Assembly (NCBI GenBank): GCA_035697485.1 | Contig: DASSCU010000024.1 | Location: forward strand, 154,755 to 218,754 | DNA: 64,000 bases | Source of the DNA: Actinomycetota bacterium | GTDB lineage: Bacteria > Actinomycetota > UBA4738 > HRBIN12 | Reading direction: 5' to 3' | Part shown: positions 50,460 through 59,310 of the stretch, one piece after another | How positions within the stretch are numbered: position 1 is the stretch's first letter | How the letters are laid out: every line of letters starts with the position of its first letter | The notes under the pieces: model-generated | The model's input: the letters and a program-made list of their open reading frames with translations, nothing else | Databases searched by the model: none | Told to the model about the DNA's origin: nothing | Made by a program: the position numbers and the translations under genes

Positions 50460-52751
50460 TCAGGCCCGGTCGGCGCTCGTGACCTTCGTCGCCGCACCGG
50501 GCACGCCCCCGAAGGCGTAGGCGATGATCTCCTCCGGTGGCACCGGCTTCGAGAACAGGAAGCCCTGTCCGAGCATGCACTCGCGCTCGCGCAGGAAGGC
50601 GAGCTCCTCGGTGGTCTCGATGCCTTCGGCCAGGGTCGTCATGCCGAGGCCGCGAGCGAGCTCGAGGAACGCCCCGACGATGCTGGCCGACTGCTCGTCG
50701 GTCCCCACGTCGCTCACGAACGCCCGGTCGATCTTCAGGACGTCGACCGGCATCTCCCGCAACCTCGACAGCGACGAGTAGCCGGTGCCGAAGTCGTCGA
50801 TCGCGATCCGCAGCCCACCTCGATGCAGATCCCAGAGGATCTCCTGGGCCCGATCGGGGTCCATCATCGCTGAGCTCTCGGTGATCTCGACCACCACCTG
50901 CGCAGGGTCGAGCCCGCCGTCGACGATGCGCGAGAGGATGCGATCGGACAGATCCGGCTGCCAGAACTGGCGAGGCGAGAGGTTGAACCCGATCTCGAGA
51001 CCGATGTCGAGTTCATGCCAGGCCTGCGACTGGTACACGAGCTCGCGGACGACCCAGTCGCCGATCAGCTCGATCAGGCCGAGCTCCTCGGCGAGCGGGA
51101 TGAACTCGATGGGCGGGACCATCGTGCCGTCGGGCTCGATCCACCGGATCAGCGCCTCCACCCCGACCATGCGCCCGGTCGCGAGCTCGATCACCGGCTG
51201 GTAGTGCAGGGTCCAGCGCTGCGTGTCGACCGCCTTGCGCAGCCGGGTGACGAACTGCAGCTTCGCGCTCGAGTCGGAGGCGCCGTTCGAGGAGATCGCG
51301 TAGCCGGCCGGGCCGCTCTTCTTCGATTCGTACATCGCGGCCTCCGCGTTGCGCTGGAGACCGTTGGCGTCGTCGGCGTCCTGCGGGTAGAGGCTGATGC
51401 CCATGCTGACCGAGACGTAGAGCTCCGTGCCGTCGATCGTGATCGGCGGCAGCATCGCGTCCTTCACCCGCTGAGCGGCCGCCTCGGCCCGAACGACCGC
51501 CCCCTCCATGTCGCCGCCGGCATCGCGCTCGAGGTCAGCGATCAGCATCAGGAACTGGTCGCCGCCACGGCGGGCGACGAGGTCGGTCTCTCGGGACGCC
51601 CCTCGCAGCCGATCGGCGACCGCGCGCAGGACCTCGTCGCCGCCCGTGTGCCCGAGCGAGTCGTTCACCAGGCGGAAGTCGTCGACGTCGACCGCGATCA
51701 CGGCGACCGCTGCGTCGTGCCGCCGGGCCCTGGAGATGGAGAGCTCGAGCAGCTCGTCGAACATCGACCGGCTGGGCAGGCCCGTCAGCTCGTCGTGGTA
51801 GGCGAGGAACGCCACGTTCTCCTCGCCTCGCTTGCGTTCGGAGATATCCATCATCACGCCGTGGGAGAAGCGCGGCACGCCGCGGTCGTCGCGCACCATC
51901 CTGGCCTCATCGTGCACCCACACGATGTGGCCGTCGCGGTGGAACAGTCGGTACTCCATGCGGAAGGCCTCACCGGTCTCGTTGTGCCGCTCGTTCTCGG
52001 CGATCGCCCGCGCCCGGTCGTCCGGATGCAGCAGCTTCGGCCAGAGCTCCTCGTCCTCGATCCATTCGGCCGGCGAGTAGCCCAGCACCGTCTCGATCTG
52101 CGGGCTGATGTAGATGGTGGACGCGTTCTCGTCGGTGGCGTCGATGTAGCTCACGGCGGGTCCGTGCTCGATCATCGAGCGGTACCGATCCTCTTCCAGC
52201 GCTTGCGTCCGCTCGGCGAGCTCATGGTCGAAGAAGACGCCGAGGTTCCCCGCCACCGCCCGCATCGCGTCGATCTCGGCCTCGCTCCACGCCCGCTCTC
52301 GGGTGCAGTCGTCGAACCCGACGTATCCCCACCACTCCTCGCGTACGAACACCGGCACGGTCAGTGTCGAGAGCACCCCCTCGGCTTCGAGGACGGCGCG
52401 CTCGGTGTCCGGCATCGCTCGCACGGGCTCGGCGAGCACGTCGCCGCGCCAGTAGAGGTCGATGCGCCTGGTGAACGCCGGCGCGTAGGGGTGCAGGTGG
52501 TTGCCGGGATCGTCGAAGATCGGGGCGATCCCTGAGGCGTTCCATTCCGCACGGAGGTCCATCCATAGACGCCCCTGAGGGTCGCGGACGTTCTGGAACA
52601 GGTAGGCGCGGTCGGCGCCCGCGGCGCTGCCGAGGTGCGCCAGCACCTCTCGCAGCCTGCCCGCGGTATCGCCGTCCCCACGGAGCAGACGCTCGGCAGA
52701 GAACGCGACAGCGCTCAGCACGGCCTCGCCCCGAGCCGTGGAAGCCTCCAT
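50460..52751 (-). CDS. GAF-PAS-GGDEF(degenerate)-EAL protein, probable c-di-GMP phosphodiesterase
   Basis: 763 residues. An N-terminal GAF domain (LGSAAGADRAYLFQNV, VFVREEWWGYVGFDDCTRERAWSEAEIDAMRAVAGNLG in the region 52190-52700) is followed by a PAS domain (SYIDATDENASTIYISPQIETVLGY), a GGDEF domain and an EAL domain. The cyclase signature reads RRGGDQF: the glutamate of GGDEF is glutamine, so cyclase activity is probably lost. The EAL site is intact (VGVEALIRW, ESSAMMDPD, IDDFGTGYSSL, LKIDRAFVSD). Likely a phosphodiesterase whose GGDEF domain serves regulation. The ATG has GGAGGAG upstream. A sigma-28-like promoter ends at 52763, giving a very short leader. Confidence 0.9.
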   Translation of the reverse strand: MEASTARGEAVLSAVAFSAERLLRGDGDTAGRLREVLAHLGSAAGADRAYLFQNVRDPQGRLWMDLRAEWNASGIAPIFDDPGNHLHPYAPAFTRRIDLYWRGDVLAEPVRAMPDTERAVLEAEGVLSTLTVPVFVREEWWGYVGFDDCTRERAWSEAEIDAMRAVAGNLGVFFDHELAERTQALEEDRYRSMIEHGPAVSYIDATDENASTIYISPQIETVLGYSPAEWIEDEELWPKLLHPDDRARAIAENERHNETGEAFRMEYRLFHRDGHIVWVHDEARMVRDDRGVPRFSHGVMMDISERKRGEENVAFLAYHDELTGLPSRSMFDELLELSISRARRHDAAVAVIAVDVDDFRLVNDSLGHTGGDEVLRAVADRLRGASRETDLVARRGGDQFLMLIADLERDAGGDMEGAVVRAEAAAQRVKDAMLPPITIDGTELYVSVSMGISLYPQDADDANGLQRNAEAAMYESKKSGPAGYAISSNGASDSSAKLQFVTRLRKAVDTQRWTLHYQPVIELATGRMVGVEALIRWIEPDGTMVPPIEFIPLAEELGLIELIGDWVVRELVYQSQAWHELDIGLEIGFNLSPRQFWQPDLSDRILSRIVDGGLDPAQVVVEITESSAMMDPDRAQEILWDLHRGGLRIAIDDFGTGYSSLSRLREMPVDVLKIDRAFVSDVGTDEQSASIVGAFLELARGLGMTTLAEGIETTEELAFLRERECMLGQGFLFSKPVPPEEIIAYAFGGVPGAATKVTSADRA

Positions 52752-52762
52752 CTCTCCTCCAG

Positions 52763-52790
52763 CTATCGGCCCAGGTCGGAGGCCGCTTTA
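52763..52790 (-). promoter_or_regulatory. sigma-28/WhiG-like promoter of GGDEF-EAL gene 2
   Basis: On the minus strand TAAA (52790-52787), 16 bases, then GCCGATAG (52770-52763). It has the same AAGCGG extension of the -35 as the promoter at 44735. The plus-strand gene at 52813 has a TACCCT -10-like box (52798-52803) directly beside it, so the two divergent promoters nearly abut. Confidence 0.6.
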
Positions 52791-52812
52791 CGCCTGCTAC
52801 CCTGGTCCGACG

Positions 52813-53088
52813 ATGGCTGACTACCGAGAGATCCTGCACGAGCGCCTGTACGTGAAGGTGCCCGGAACCGACACGCTGCGCAAGACCGCCGCCAACCGTG
52901 AGAAGCACCTGCTCGCCAACGGATGGCGCGAGCTCGACCGCCAACAGCGGACCGACCACGTGATGGTCATGTTCGAGCGCACCGGACACGCGCCGATGAA
53001 AGCTCGGTTGCCCAAGCAGGCACCCGAGGTGCGCATCGAACGCCGTCCCCGACGCGACGACAATCGGGGCGGCGGCCGGCGGCGCTGA
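52813..53088 (+). CDS. small basic protein, hypothetical
   Basis: 91 residues, MADYREILHERLYVKVPGTDTLRKTAANREKHLLANGWREL (start region), MVMFERTGHAPMK and an arginine-rich C-terminus (RRDDNRGGGRRR). No family recognised; the basic tail suggests contact with nucleic acid or membranes. The ATG lies 9 nt after TGCTACCCT, an extended -10-like element, and lacks a Shine-Dalgarno. It is divergent from a GGDEF-EAL gene. Confidence 0.65.
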   Translation: MADYREILHERLYVKVPGTDTLRKTAANREKHLLANGWRELDRQQRTDHVMVMFERTGHAPMKARLPKQAPEVRIERRPRRDDNRGGGRRR

Positions 53089-53161
53089 GCCCGGAACGGC
53101 ATCCGGCGGGTCCCATCGAGTCCCCGGATAACGTTCGGTTCCAGACGTGCTTCACCGGACG

Positions 53162-53194
53162 TTCTTCGGCTATCCTTGAGTTTCGCCGAAGGAA
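53162..53194. repeat. inverted repeat upstream of the KamA-family gene
   Basis: TTCTTCGGC and GCCGAAGGAA form a 6-pair stem extended by three pairs beyond a one-base bulge, with a 14-base loop, 75 bases before the KamA-family ATG. Possible operator or mRNA hairpin; nothing identifies its role. Confidence 0.35.
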
Positions 53195-53268
53195 TGCCGA
53201 GCGCCTCTTGCCCTGCCCATTCGGGAAGGAGCCCCGTCGCCGGCCCGACCAGACGCAGGAGGTGGCCC

Positions 53269-54756
53269 ATGAGCGCCGCAGAGAACCCCAGCACCGTCCG
53301 TCCGGCCCATCGCGAGGCTCATGCCCACGCCTCCGAGGACCAGCCGTTCCACTACCCGCTCCAGCGGGAGTACGTCGAACCCGACTGGACCAGGCTTCCC
53401 GGCTACCGCGACGTCACGAGGCAACAGTGGGAGTCCGCGCAGTGGCAGCGCGCGCACTCCGTGAAGAACCTCAAGGAGTTCAAGGAGGCGCTCGGCGACT
53501 TCCTCACCGACGACCTCCTCGAGGACATCCGCCGCGACCAAGAAGAGCGCGCGACGATGTCGATGCTGATCCCGCCACAGATGATCAACACGATGGAGGT
53601 CAACGACTTGCGCGCCGACCGTGTCCGTCGGTACATGGCCCCGGCGTTGAGCGACCGCGAGACCGAATGGGCGTCGCACCCCATGGCCTCACGCGACTCG
53701 CTCCACGAGGCCGACATGTGGGCGGTCGAGGGACTCACCCACCGCTACCCCACGAAGGTGCTCGCCGAGCTGATCCCGACCTGCCCCCAGTACTGCGGGC
53801 ACTGCACGCGCATGGACCTCGTCGGCAACGACACCCTGCAGGTCCTGAAGTACAAGTTCGAGATCAAGCAGAACGAGCGCTGGGACCTGATGCTCGACTA
53901 CCTGCGACGGACCCCACAGGTGCGCGACGTCGTCGTATCGGGTGGGGACATGGCGAACGTCCCGGTCAAGCGGCTCGAGGGCTTCGTGATGTCGCTGCTC
54001 GAGATCGAGAACGTCCGCGACATCCGTCTCGCGACGAAGGGTCTCATGGGCATCCCGCAGCACTTCCTGCAGGACGACGTGAAGGAGGCGTTCGAGCGCA
54101 TGGGGCGCACGGCCCGCGACCGGGGCGTCGATATCGCCCTGCACACTCACGTGAACTGCGCGCAGCAGGTGACCCCGCTCGTGGGCGACGCGGCGCGCAT
54201 GGTGCTCGACTCGGGCTTCCGCGACGTGCGTAACCAGGGGGTGCTGCTGCGGGGCGTGAACACCTCGCCCGGCGACCTGCTGGAGCTGTGCTTCATGCTC
54301 CTCGATCACGCGAAGATCATGCCCTACTACTTCTACATGTGCGACATGATCCCCAACGCCGAGCACTGGCGCACGTCGGTCGCCGAGGCCCAGGACCTGC
54401 AGTATCAGCTGCTCGGGTACATGCCGGGGTTCGCCACGCCGCGAGTGATCTGCGACGTGCCGTTCGTCGGGAAGCGCTGGGTGCACATGCTGAAGAGCTA
54501 CGACCGCGAGCGCGGCATCTCGTGCTGGACGAAGAACTACCGCACCGGCATCGAGTTCGACGATCCCGAGGCGCTCGGCCGAGAGTACGTGTACTTCGAC
54601 CCGATCTACACGTTGCCCGAGGAGGGACAGGCCTGGTGGCGCGAGGAGGTTGCGAATGGGCTGCCCGACGCGCACTGGGTCGAGCCGCCCGCGCCGGTCG
54701 AGCCCGCAGCGGCCGACATCGCGGCGCCGAGCGCGGACGAACCCGCGTCGGTCTGA
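53269..54756 (+). CDS. KamA-family radical SAM protein (lysine 2,3-aminomutase-like)
   Basis: 495 residues. The radical-SAM cluster motif CxxxCxxC is C172-C176-C179 in IPTCPQYCGHCTR, the KamA-specific form (CxxxCxxC rather than canonical spacing variants). VVSGGDMANVPVKRLE and LHTHVNCAQQVTPLV match the aminomutase barrel positions that contact SAM and PLP. The N-terminal half (YPLQREYVEPDWTRLPGYRDVTRQQWESAQWQ) also resembles KamA. The usual partner lysine-specific acidic residues could not be confirmed, so the substrate is open (lysine, glutamate or other). ATG 53269 has GGAGGTG 6 nt upstream. Shortly followed by a nitrilase-family gene. Confidence 0.87.
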   Translation: MSAAENPSTVRPAHREAHAHASEDQPFHYPLQREYVEPDWTRLPGYRDVTRQQWESAQWQRAHSVKNLKEFKEALGDFLTDDLLEDIRRDQEERATMSMLIPPQMINTMEVNDLRADRVRRYMAPALSDRETEWASHPMASRDSLHEADMWAVEGLTHRYPTKVLAELIPTCPQYCGHCTRMDLVGNDTLQVLKYKFEIKQNERWDLMLDYLRRTPQVRDVVVSGGDMANVPVKRLEGFVMSLLEIENVRDIRLATKGLMGIPQHFLQDDVKEAFERMGRTARDRGVDIALHTHVNCAQQVTPLVGDAARMVLDSGFRDVRNQGVLLRGVNTSPGDLLELCFMLLDHAKIMPYYFYMCDMIPNAEHWRTSVAEAQDLQYQLLGYMPGFATPRVICDVPFVGKRWVHMLKSYDRERGISCWTKNYRTGIEFDDPEALGREYVYFDPIYTLPEEGQAWWREEVANGLPDAHWVEPPAPVEPAAADIAAPSADEPASV

Positions 54757-54794
54757 GCGCCCGGCCCGTGAGCGGCGACTGCTAGCGTGCGGGC

Positions 54795-55652
54795 ATGACC
54801 CGGCTGCTCCATGTCGTCGGCGCGCAGATCGCACCGGTCGGTGGCGACCCCGACGCGACGTTCGAGAAGTTCGCTCACGAGGTGCGCACGATCCGTGCCT
54901 CCTTCCCGAGAGCGCAGCTCTACCTGTTTCCCGAGCTGTACCTGGCCGGCGAGATGCCGTTCCGCACGCACGTGCCGGTCGCCAAGAACCGCCACCGCGT
55001 GCCGGGGCCGCTCACCGAACGCATCGGCGCCGTGGCCCGCCGCGCCCGCCGCTGGATCCAGGCGGGCTCGATCTACGAGGCGGCGGGGCGTCGGACCTAC
55101 AACACGGCGCTGCTCTTCTCGCCCGACGGGTCGCTCGTCGCGACCTACCGCAAGCTCTTCCCGTGGATGCCGTTCGAGGCCACGGATCCGGGTTCGGCGC
55201 CGCCACCCGTCGTCGACCTGGCCCGCATCGGCAAGGCCGGCATGCTGACCTGCTACGACGGCTGGTTCCCTGAGGTGCCTCGCTCGCTCGCGATGCGCGG
55301 CGCCGAGGTGCTGCTGCACCCCACGCTGACGAGCACCCCCGACCGTGAGGAGGAGGTCGTGCTCGCGCGCTCGAACGCGATCGCCAACCAGTGCTACGTG
55401 ATCAACGTGAACGGGTCGCTCGACGTCGGAGGCGGCCGCTCCGTCGGCGTCGATCCGGAGGGGCGCGTGCTGTTCGAGGGTGGCTCCGGAGAGGAGTACT
55501 TCAGCGAGGTTCTCGACCTCGACCGCGTGCGGACGGTGCGCGGACGCGGGACGCGCGGCATGAACCGGCTGCTCTGGCAGCTCTCCCAGCACGGGCCGCG
55601 GGCGGCTGACCCCGACTATCCGGGGTTCCGGGCTCGCCGCCGCACGAGGTAG
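54795..55652 (+). CDS. carbon-nitrogen hydrolase (nitrilase superfamily amidase)
   Basis: 285 residues with the Glu-Lys-Cys triad of the nitrilase superfamily: E47 in LYLFPELYLAG, K120 in ATYRKLFPW and C153 in LTCYDGWFPE. The fold order (QIAPVGGDPDATFEKF start, NTALLFSPDGSLVATYRK, ANQCYVINVNGSL) is regular. Family members hydrolyse amides, nitriles or N-carbamoyl compounds; the subgroup is not clear. TAGCGT lies 6 nt before the ATG without a Shine-Dalgarno, so it may be transcribed separately from the KamA-family gene 38 bases upstream. Its last 37 bases overlap the convergent gene. Confidence 0.88.
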   Translation: MTRLLHVVGAQIAPVGGDPDATFEKFAHEVRTIRASFPRAQLYLFPELYLAGEMPFRTHVPVAKNRHRVPGPLTERIGAVARRARRWIQAGSIYEAAGRRTYNTALLFSPDGSLVATYRKLFPWMPFEATDPGSAPPPVVDLARIGKAGMLTCYDGWFPEVPRSLAMRGAEVLLHPTLTSTPDREEEVVLARSNAIANQCYVINVNGSLDVGGGRSVGVDPEGRVLFEGGSGEEYFSEVLDLDRVRTVRGRGTRGMNRLLWQLSQHGPRAADPDYPGFRARRRTR

Positions 55653-56332
55653 ACGCCCGCCAGCACGGCAACCATGAGCCCGCCGACGGCGAGGATGAGG
55701 AGACGCCGACCCGAAGGCGTCACGGCGGGCTCCTCCTCGACCGGTACGGGGGAGGCGTCGACACGTTCGACCAGTCGCAGGGTGGGGCGGCCGCTCCTGA
55801 GCAGGTCGCACGACCCCTCGTCACGCACCACCACGCTCCACCGCAGTTGCCCGACGCCGGGCGAGGCACCGGTCTCGTCCTCGTCGGCGACCACGGTCCG
55901 CCCCGGCACCTGGAGCACGTACGTGTCGCCGTCGATCGTCGGCGGCAGGAACCGGCTCTGACCGGCTTCGGGCAACAAGAGCGTGGTCGTCACGGCATCG
56001 GGCACAGCGTCGTACCGCAGTATCCGGTTCAAGCCCCGGTACATGCCCGCGTCGACCGCCGGGGCGTCCGGATCGAACAGCACGACGTCGATCCGGAAAG
56101 GGTGGCCCTCCCCGTCGGGCACGACGAGCGGCTCCGCGAAGCGGAGCGTGAAACGGATCGACGTGCCGAGCTCGACGATCTCGCCACGCGCTTCCACGAG
56201 ATCGGGCGCCGCCACCGCTTCACTGCGGGCGAGGATGTGGGGACACGGGCCCACGTCGCCGGGTGGATCGCCGGCAGCCAGCAGCAGGGGCGAGACGAGG
56301 AGGACGGCAACGGCCAGCCGGGCTCGCGTCAC
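55616..56332 (-). CDS. secreted/membrane-anchored hypothetical protein
   Basis: 238 residues: N-terminal signal peptide ([22 protein letters not shown]), a beta-rich extracytoplasmic region with two probable disulfide cysteines (GPCPH, GSCDLL), then a C-terminal membrane helix ([20 protein letters not shown]) followed by an RRRAR stop-transfer. No family recognised. The GTG start overlaps the phosphoesterase stop as GTGA (56329-56332), so the two are co-translated and may work at the cell surface together. Confidence 0.78.
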   Translation of the reverse strand: MTRARLAVAVLLVSPLLLAAGDPPGDVGPCPHILARSEAVAAPDLVEARGEIVELGTSIRFTLRFAEPLVVPDGEGHPFRIDVVLFDPDAPAVDAGMYRGLNRILRYDAVPDAVTTTLLLPEAGQSRFLPPTIDGDTYVLQVPGRTVVADEDETGASPGVGQLRWSVVVRDEGSCDLLRSGRPTLRLVERVDASPVPVEEEPAVTPSGRRLLILAVGGLMVAVLAGVYLVRRRARNPG

Positions 56333-57837
56333 GATTCCGGACAGTCACGGGGCTCGAGGATCAACGGCTCGAGCCGGGGTTCCTGCGTGAAGTCGAACGC
56401 CCCGGTGAGCGGGTCGGCCCGAGCGTCGCGGTCGGTCATCGGCTTCAGCCCGTGGAGCTCCTCGATGAAGCGCAGCACCGAGGAGAACTCGTAGACGTTG
56501 TCGTCGATCGCGCCGCCGTCGGGGTTGTCGCCCCGACGGGTCCAGGGGGAGATGATCAGGGCCGGCGTGCGCGGCCCGAGACCCATGATGTCGTAGTGCG
56601 GCGGCGGCAGGTGGTCGTAGAAGCCGCCGAAGTCGTCCCACACGATCACGACCGCGGTGTTCGGCCACGCGTCACTGCGCTGGATGGCGTTCACGTATTG
56701 CACGGTCCAGTTCTCGCCCTCGCACACGTTCGTGCCCGACCCGGGGTGCTCGTTCGGCTGACCCTCAGGCGGGATCAACCACGACACCGCGGGCAGGGCG
56801 TCCTGCTTCAGGTCCTGCAGGATCGTCGCCGGGTCCTGAACCTTCTTCCACATGTCGCCGAAGCGAACGTGGCGGATCGCCTGGAGCGCGTTCATCCACT
56901 TGTCGGGCAACGCGTAGTACTTCCAGCTGATCCTCTTTCGCTCCAGCTGGTCCTGGATCACCGGGATGTTGATGCAGGTGCGGGTGCTCTCCCAGTACGC
57001 CGCGATCTTCAGCAGCTGGCCGCTCGGAGGACCTCCTCTCGTGATGTTCTTCTCGAGCCGCATGATCCGTTTCATATCGGCGTCGGTGAGGTCCTCGATC
57101 GGGAACCGCTGCGTGTACTCGTCGGGGTCATCGCAGTAGTTGCCCTCGGTGTTGGTCGTCGACTTGTTATCGACGATCCCGTAGCTCTGCGCAGCCACCG
57201 TGTACAGGTGCTCGGGGAACGTGGGCCCGTACATCGAGGTGAAGAAGTGGTCGGCGATCACGAAGCGGTCGGCGTAGGCCCAATACGCTGGCAGGGAATC
57301 GCGGTCGTACTGCGAGTACCCGGCGAGGTCCTCCCCCAACGGGATGCAGTTGAAGCCGTTCATCTTGCCGCCGTTGATCGCGAGCAGCCCGGGATAGAAC
57401 GCGTGGCCGAGGTCATGCGGTTGCACGAGCGGCGAGTCCTTCAGCGTCACGGTCCCCGCATCCTCGAAGGTCGAACAGTCCATCGTGGCTCCCTCGGCCG
57501 CGCCCTCGACCCCCGGGTACCGGCCGAAATAGTGGTCGAAGCTGCGGTTCTCCTTGACCAGGAAGATCACGTGCTCGATCGGGTTCTCGCCCGGCACGAC
57601 CGTGCCCCGCCCCTGGTCGTCTCCTTGCCCTCCGCCGCCGTTCCCCTGGCCGCTCGCGCCGTCGCGGCGCGTGCCACCGACCTGCTCGGTCGCATCGCCT
57701 CGCGGCCACACGAACCAGACCAGGGCCACGATCAGCACCACGATCAGCGCCGCGAACGCGCGACGTCGGGCGATCTGCTGGCGGGACGGACGGCGCGGAC
57801 CGGCGGCACGGATGAGGGGACCCGACGGTTGCTGCAC
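56329..57837 (-). CDS. alkaline phosphatase-superfamily phosphoesterase (phospholipase C/acid phosphatase-like), membrane-anchored
   Basis: 502 residues. A basic N-terminus and one helix ([20 protein letters not shown]) suggest a signal anchor. After a glycine-rich linker comes [23 protein letters not shown], the metal-binding start typical of bacterial phosphoesterases annotated as phospholipase C or AcpA-like. It is followed by [20 protein letters not shown] and [18 protein letters not shown] with further metal ligands. Likely substrate: a phosphate ester outside the cytoplasm. GTG 57837 is the first start before the anchor; the Shine-Dalgarno is weak. Follows the sulfatase gene on the same strand by 17 nt. 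Confidence 0.85.
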   Translation of the reverse strand: MQQPSGPLIRAAGPRRPSRQQIARRRAFAALIVVLIVALVWFVWPRGDATEQVGGTRRDGASGQGNGGGGQGDDQGRGTVVPGENPIEHVIFLVKENRSFDHYFGRYPGVEGAAEGATMDCSTFEDAGTVTLKDSPLVQPHDLGHAFYPGLLAINGGKMNGFNCIPLGEDLAGYSQYDRDSLPAYWAYADRFVIADHFFTSMYGPTFPEHLYTVAAQSYGIVDNKSTTNTEGNYCDDPDEYTQRFPIEDLTDADMKRIMRLEKNITRGGPPSGQLLKIAAYWESTRTCINIPVIQDQLERKRISWKYYALPDKWMNALQAIRHVRFGDMWKKVQDPATILQDLKQDALPAVSWLIPPEGQPNEHPGSGTNVCEGENWTVQYVNAIQRSDAWPNTAVVIVWDDFGGFYDHLPPPHYDIMGLGPRTPALIISPWTRRGDNPDGGAIDDNVYEFSSVLRFIEELHGLKPMTDRDARADPLTGAFDFTQEPRLEPLILEPRDCPES

Positions 57838-57854
57838 GATGCAGGAGTCTAGCG

Positions 57855-59309
57855 TCAGGCCCCAGGCCGCAGAGGGGCTCCTTCCACCAGTTCCGCGAGC
57901 GTGAGGGCGAGTTCCCGGCGGATGGCCGCGTAGGCCGGATCGGCGGCTCGGTTCCGGAGCTCCGACGGGTCCGCCGCGCCGAGGCGCCCCACGAGGTCGT
58001 AGAGCTCCACCGTGCCGTCCGTATGCTCCAGATAGCTGAACGCCTCGGTGCGCACACCACGCCATGCGGGCACCTCGCCGTCGCCCACCCACTCGATCAA
58101 CACCGCGTCTGGCGACACCGCGGCCCCGGTCCGGTCGTCCAGCACCGGTCGCACGCTGCGCCCGTCGATCTGGGCAGGCACGCCGAGACCGGCCAGATCG
58201 AGGATCGTCGGCGCGAGATCCACGTTCGACACGGGGGTGGTCACCGCGCGGCCGTCGGTCCAAGGGGACCGAACGACGAGCGGGGTGCGCACACACGCGT
58301 CGTAGGGGCAACGCTTGCCCACCCAGCGGTGCTCTCCGAAGGAGTAGCCGTTGTCGGAGAGGAATATCACGATCGTGTCCTCGAGCTCCCCTCTGGCCCG
58401 CACCTCGGCCACGAGCGAACGGAGCGCCCGGTCGACCGCTCCGAGCGTCTCCAGCATGCTCCGACGGTCCTCGGCCAGGGCATCGGCCGCGGCGGCCTCG
58501 ATCGCAGGAAGCGCCCGGACCCAGTCCGGCTTGCCTCGCACGTCGTTCAGAGCCCGGAGGCTCGGCGCGTCCACGTCGACGCCGGCGAACGACCCGGCAT
58601 CCTGCGGGGCGGGGGTCCAGGGTTCGTGCGGCGCGGTCGGGGCGTAGACGAGGAACCACGGCCGATCCCGTGACGCCCCCCGCAGGAACGTGGACGCCTC
58701 GTCGGCCAACAGCGACGTGGCGTACGCCCGCTCGCTCGTGCCCGCCGTGAACGGCACGCCCTGATCGACGAACGGGTACCCCGCGTAGGTCGTCGAGAGG
58801 TCGAGGTTGCGCTTCGCGAGGAACCGATCCCATCCCGCCGGCACGTACGGCCCACGGCCCCACGGGTACCCGTTGAGGTACTTGCCGAGGAAGGCGGTCT
58901 GGTAGCCGGCGTCGTCGAACCATGTCGCGAGCGTCGCCGACTCGTCGAAGTCAGCGCCGTCGCCGTTGTCCTCGACCCCCGTGTGGCGAGCGTACCGGCC
59001 CGTCAGGATCGAGGCGCGCGACGGACAACACAGCGGCACGTTCAGGAACGCGTTCGTGAACCGCACCCACCGGTCGGCCGGATCCGCGAGACGCGACTCC
59101 AGCCACGGCATCGCCGGCGGCCCCACGGCCCTGGGGAGCGTGTCCCACGGCTGGTCGTCGGTGATCACGATGAGCACGTTGGGCGGACGCTCACCCGCCC
59201 CCTGGACCGGCGGCAGGGGAAGCGCCGCCGCCACGACGCACCCGAGGACCGCCAAGAGCGTGGCGGCGGCGGCGCGAACGTTGCCGTCGCCGCGCAGGGC
59301 CGAGCCCAT
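57855..59309 (-). CDS. sulfatase
   Basis: 484 residues with a signal peptide ([25 protein letters not shown]). The start of the catalytic fold is [14 protein letters not shown] (metal ligands D51, D52). The sulfatase signature C-x-P-S-R is C94-C-P-S-R in [18 protein letters not shown]94 would be converted to formylglycine. Further motifs are [18 protein letters not shown] and [13 protein letters not shown]. All key residues are present. No formylglycine-generating enzyme is in the window. ATG 59309 is one base after the MogA-XdhC stop, so the genes are linked. Acts outside the cytoplasm on an unknown sulfate ester. Confidence 0.9.
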   Translation of the reverse strand: MGSALRGDGNVRAAAATLLAVLGCVVAAALPLPPVQGAGERPPNVLIVITDDQPWDTLPRAVGPPAMPWLESRLADPADRWVRFTNAFLNVPLCCPSRASILTGRYARHTGVEDNGDGADFDESATLATWFDDAGYQTAFLGKYLNGYPWGRGPYVPAGWDRFLAKRNLDLSTTYAGYPFVDQGVPFTAGTSERAYATSLLADEASTFLRGASRDRPWFLVYAPTAPHEPWTPAPQDAGSFAGVDVDAPSLRALNDVRGKPDWVRALPAIEAAAADALAEDRRSMLETLGAVDRALRSLVAEVRARGELEDTIVIFLSDNGYSFGEHRWVGKRCPYDACVRTPLVVRSPWTDGRAVTTPVSNVDLAPTILDLAGLGVPAQIDGRSVRPVLDDRTGAAVSPDAVLIEWVGDGEVPAWRGVRTEAFSYLEHTDGTVELYDLVGRLGAADPSELRNRAADPAYAAIRRELALTLAELVEGAPLRPGA

Positions 59310-59310
59310 C

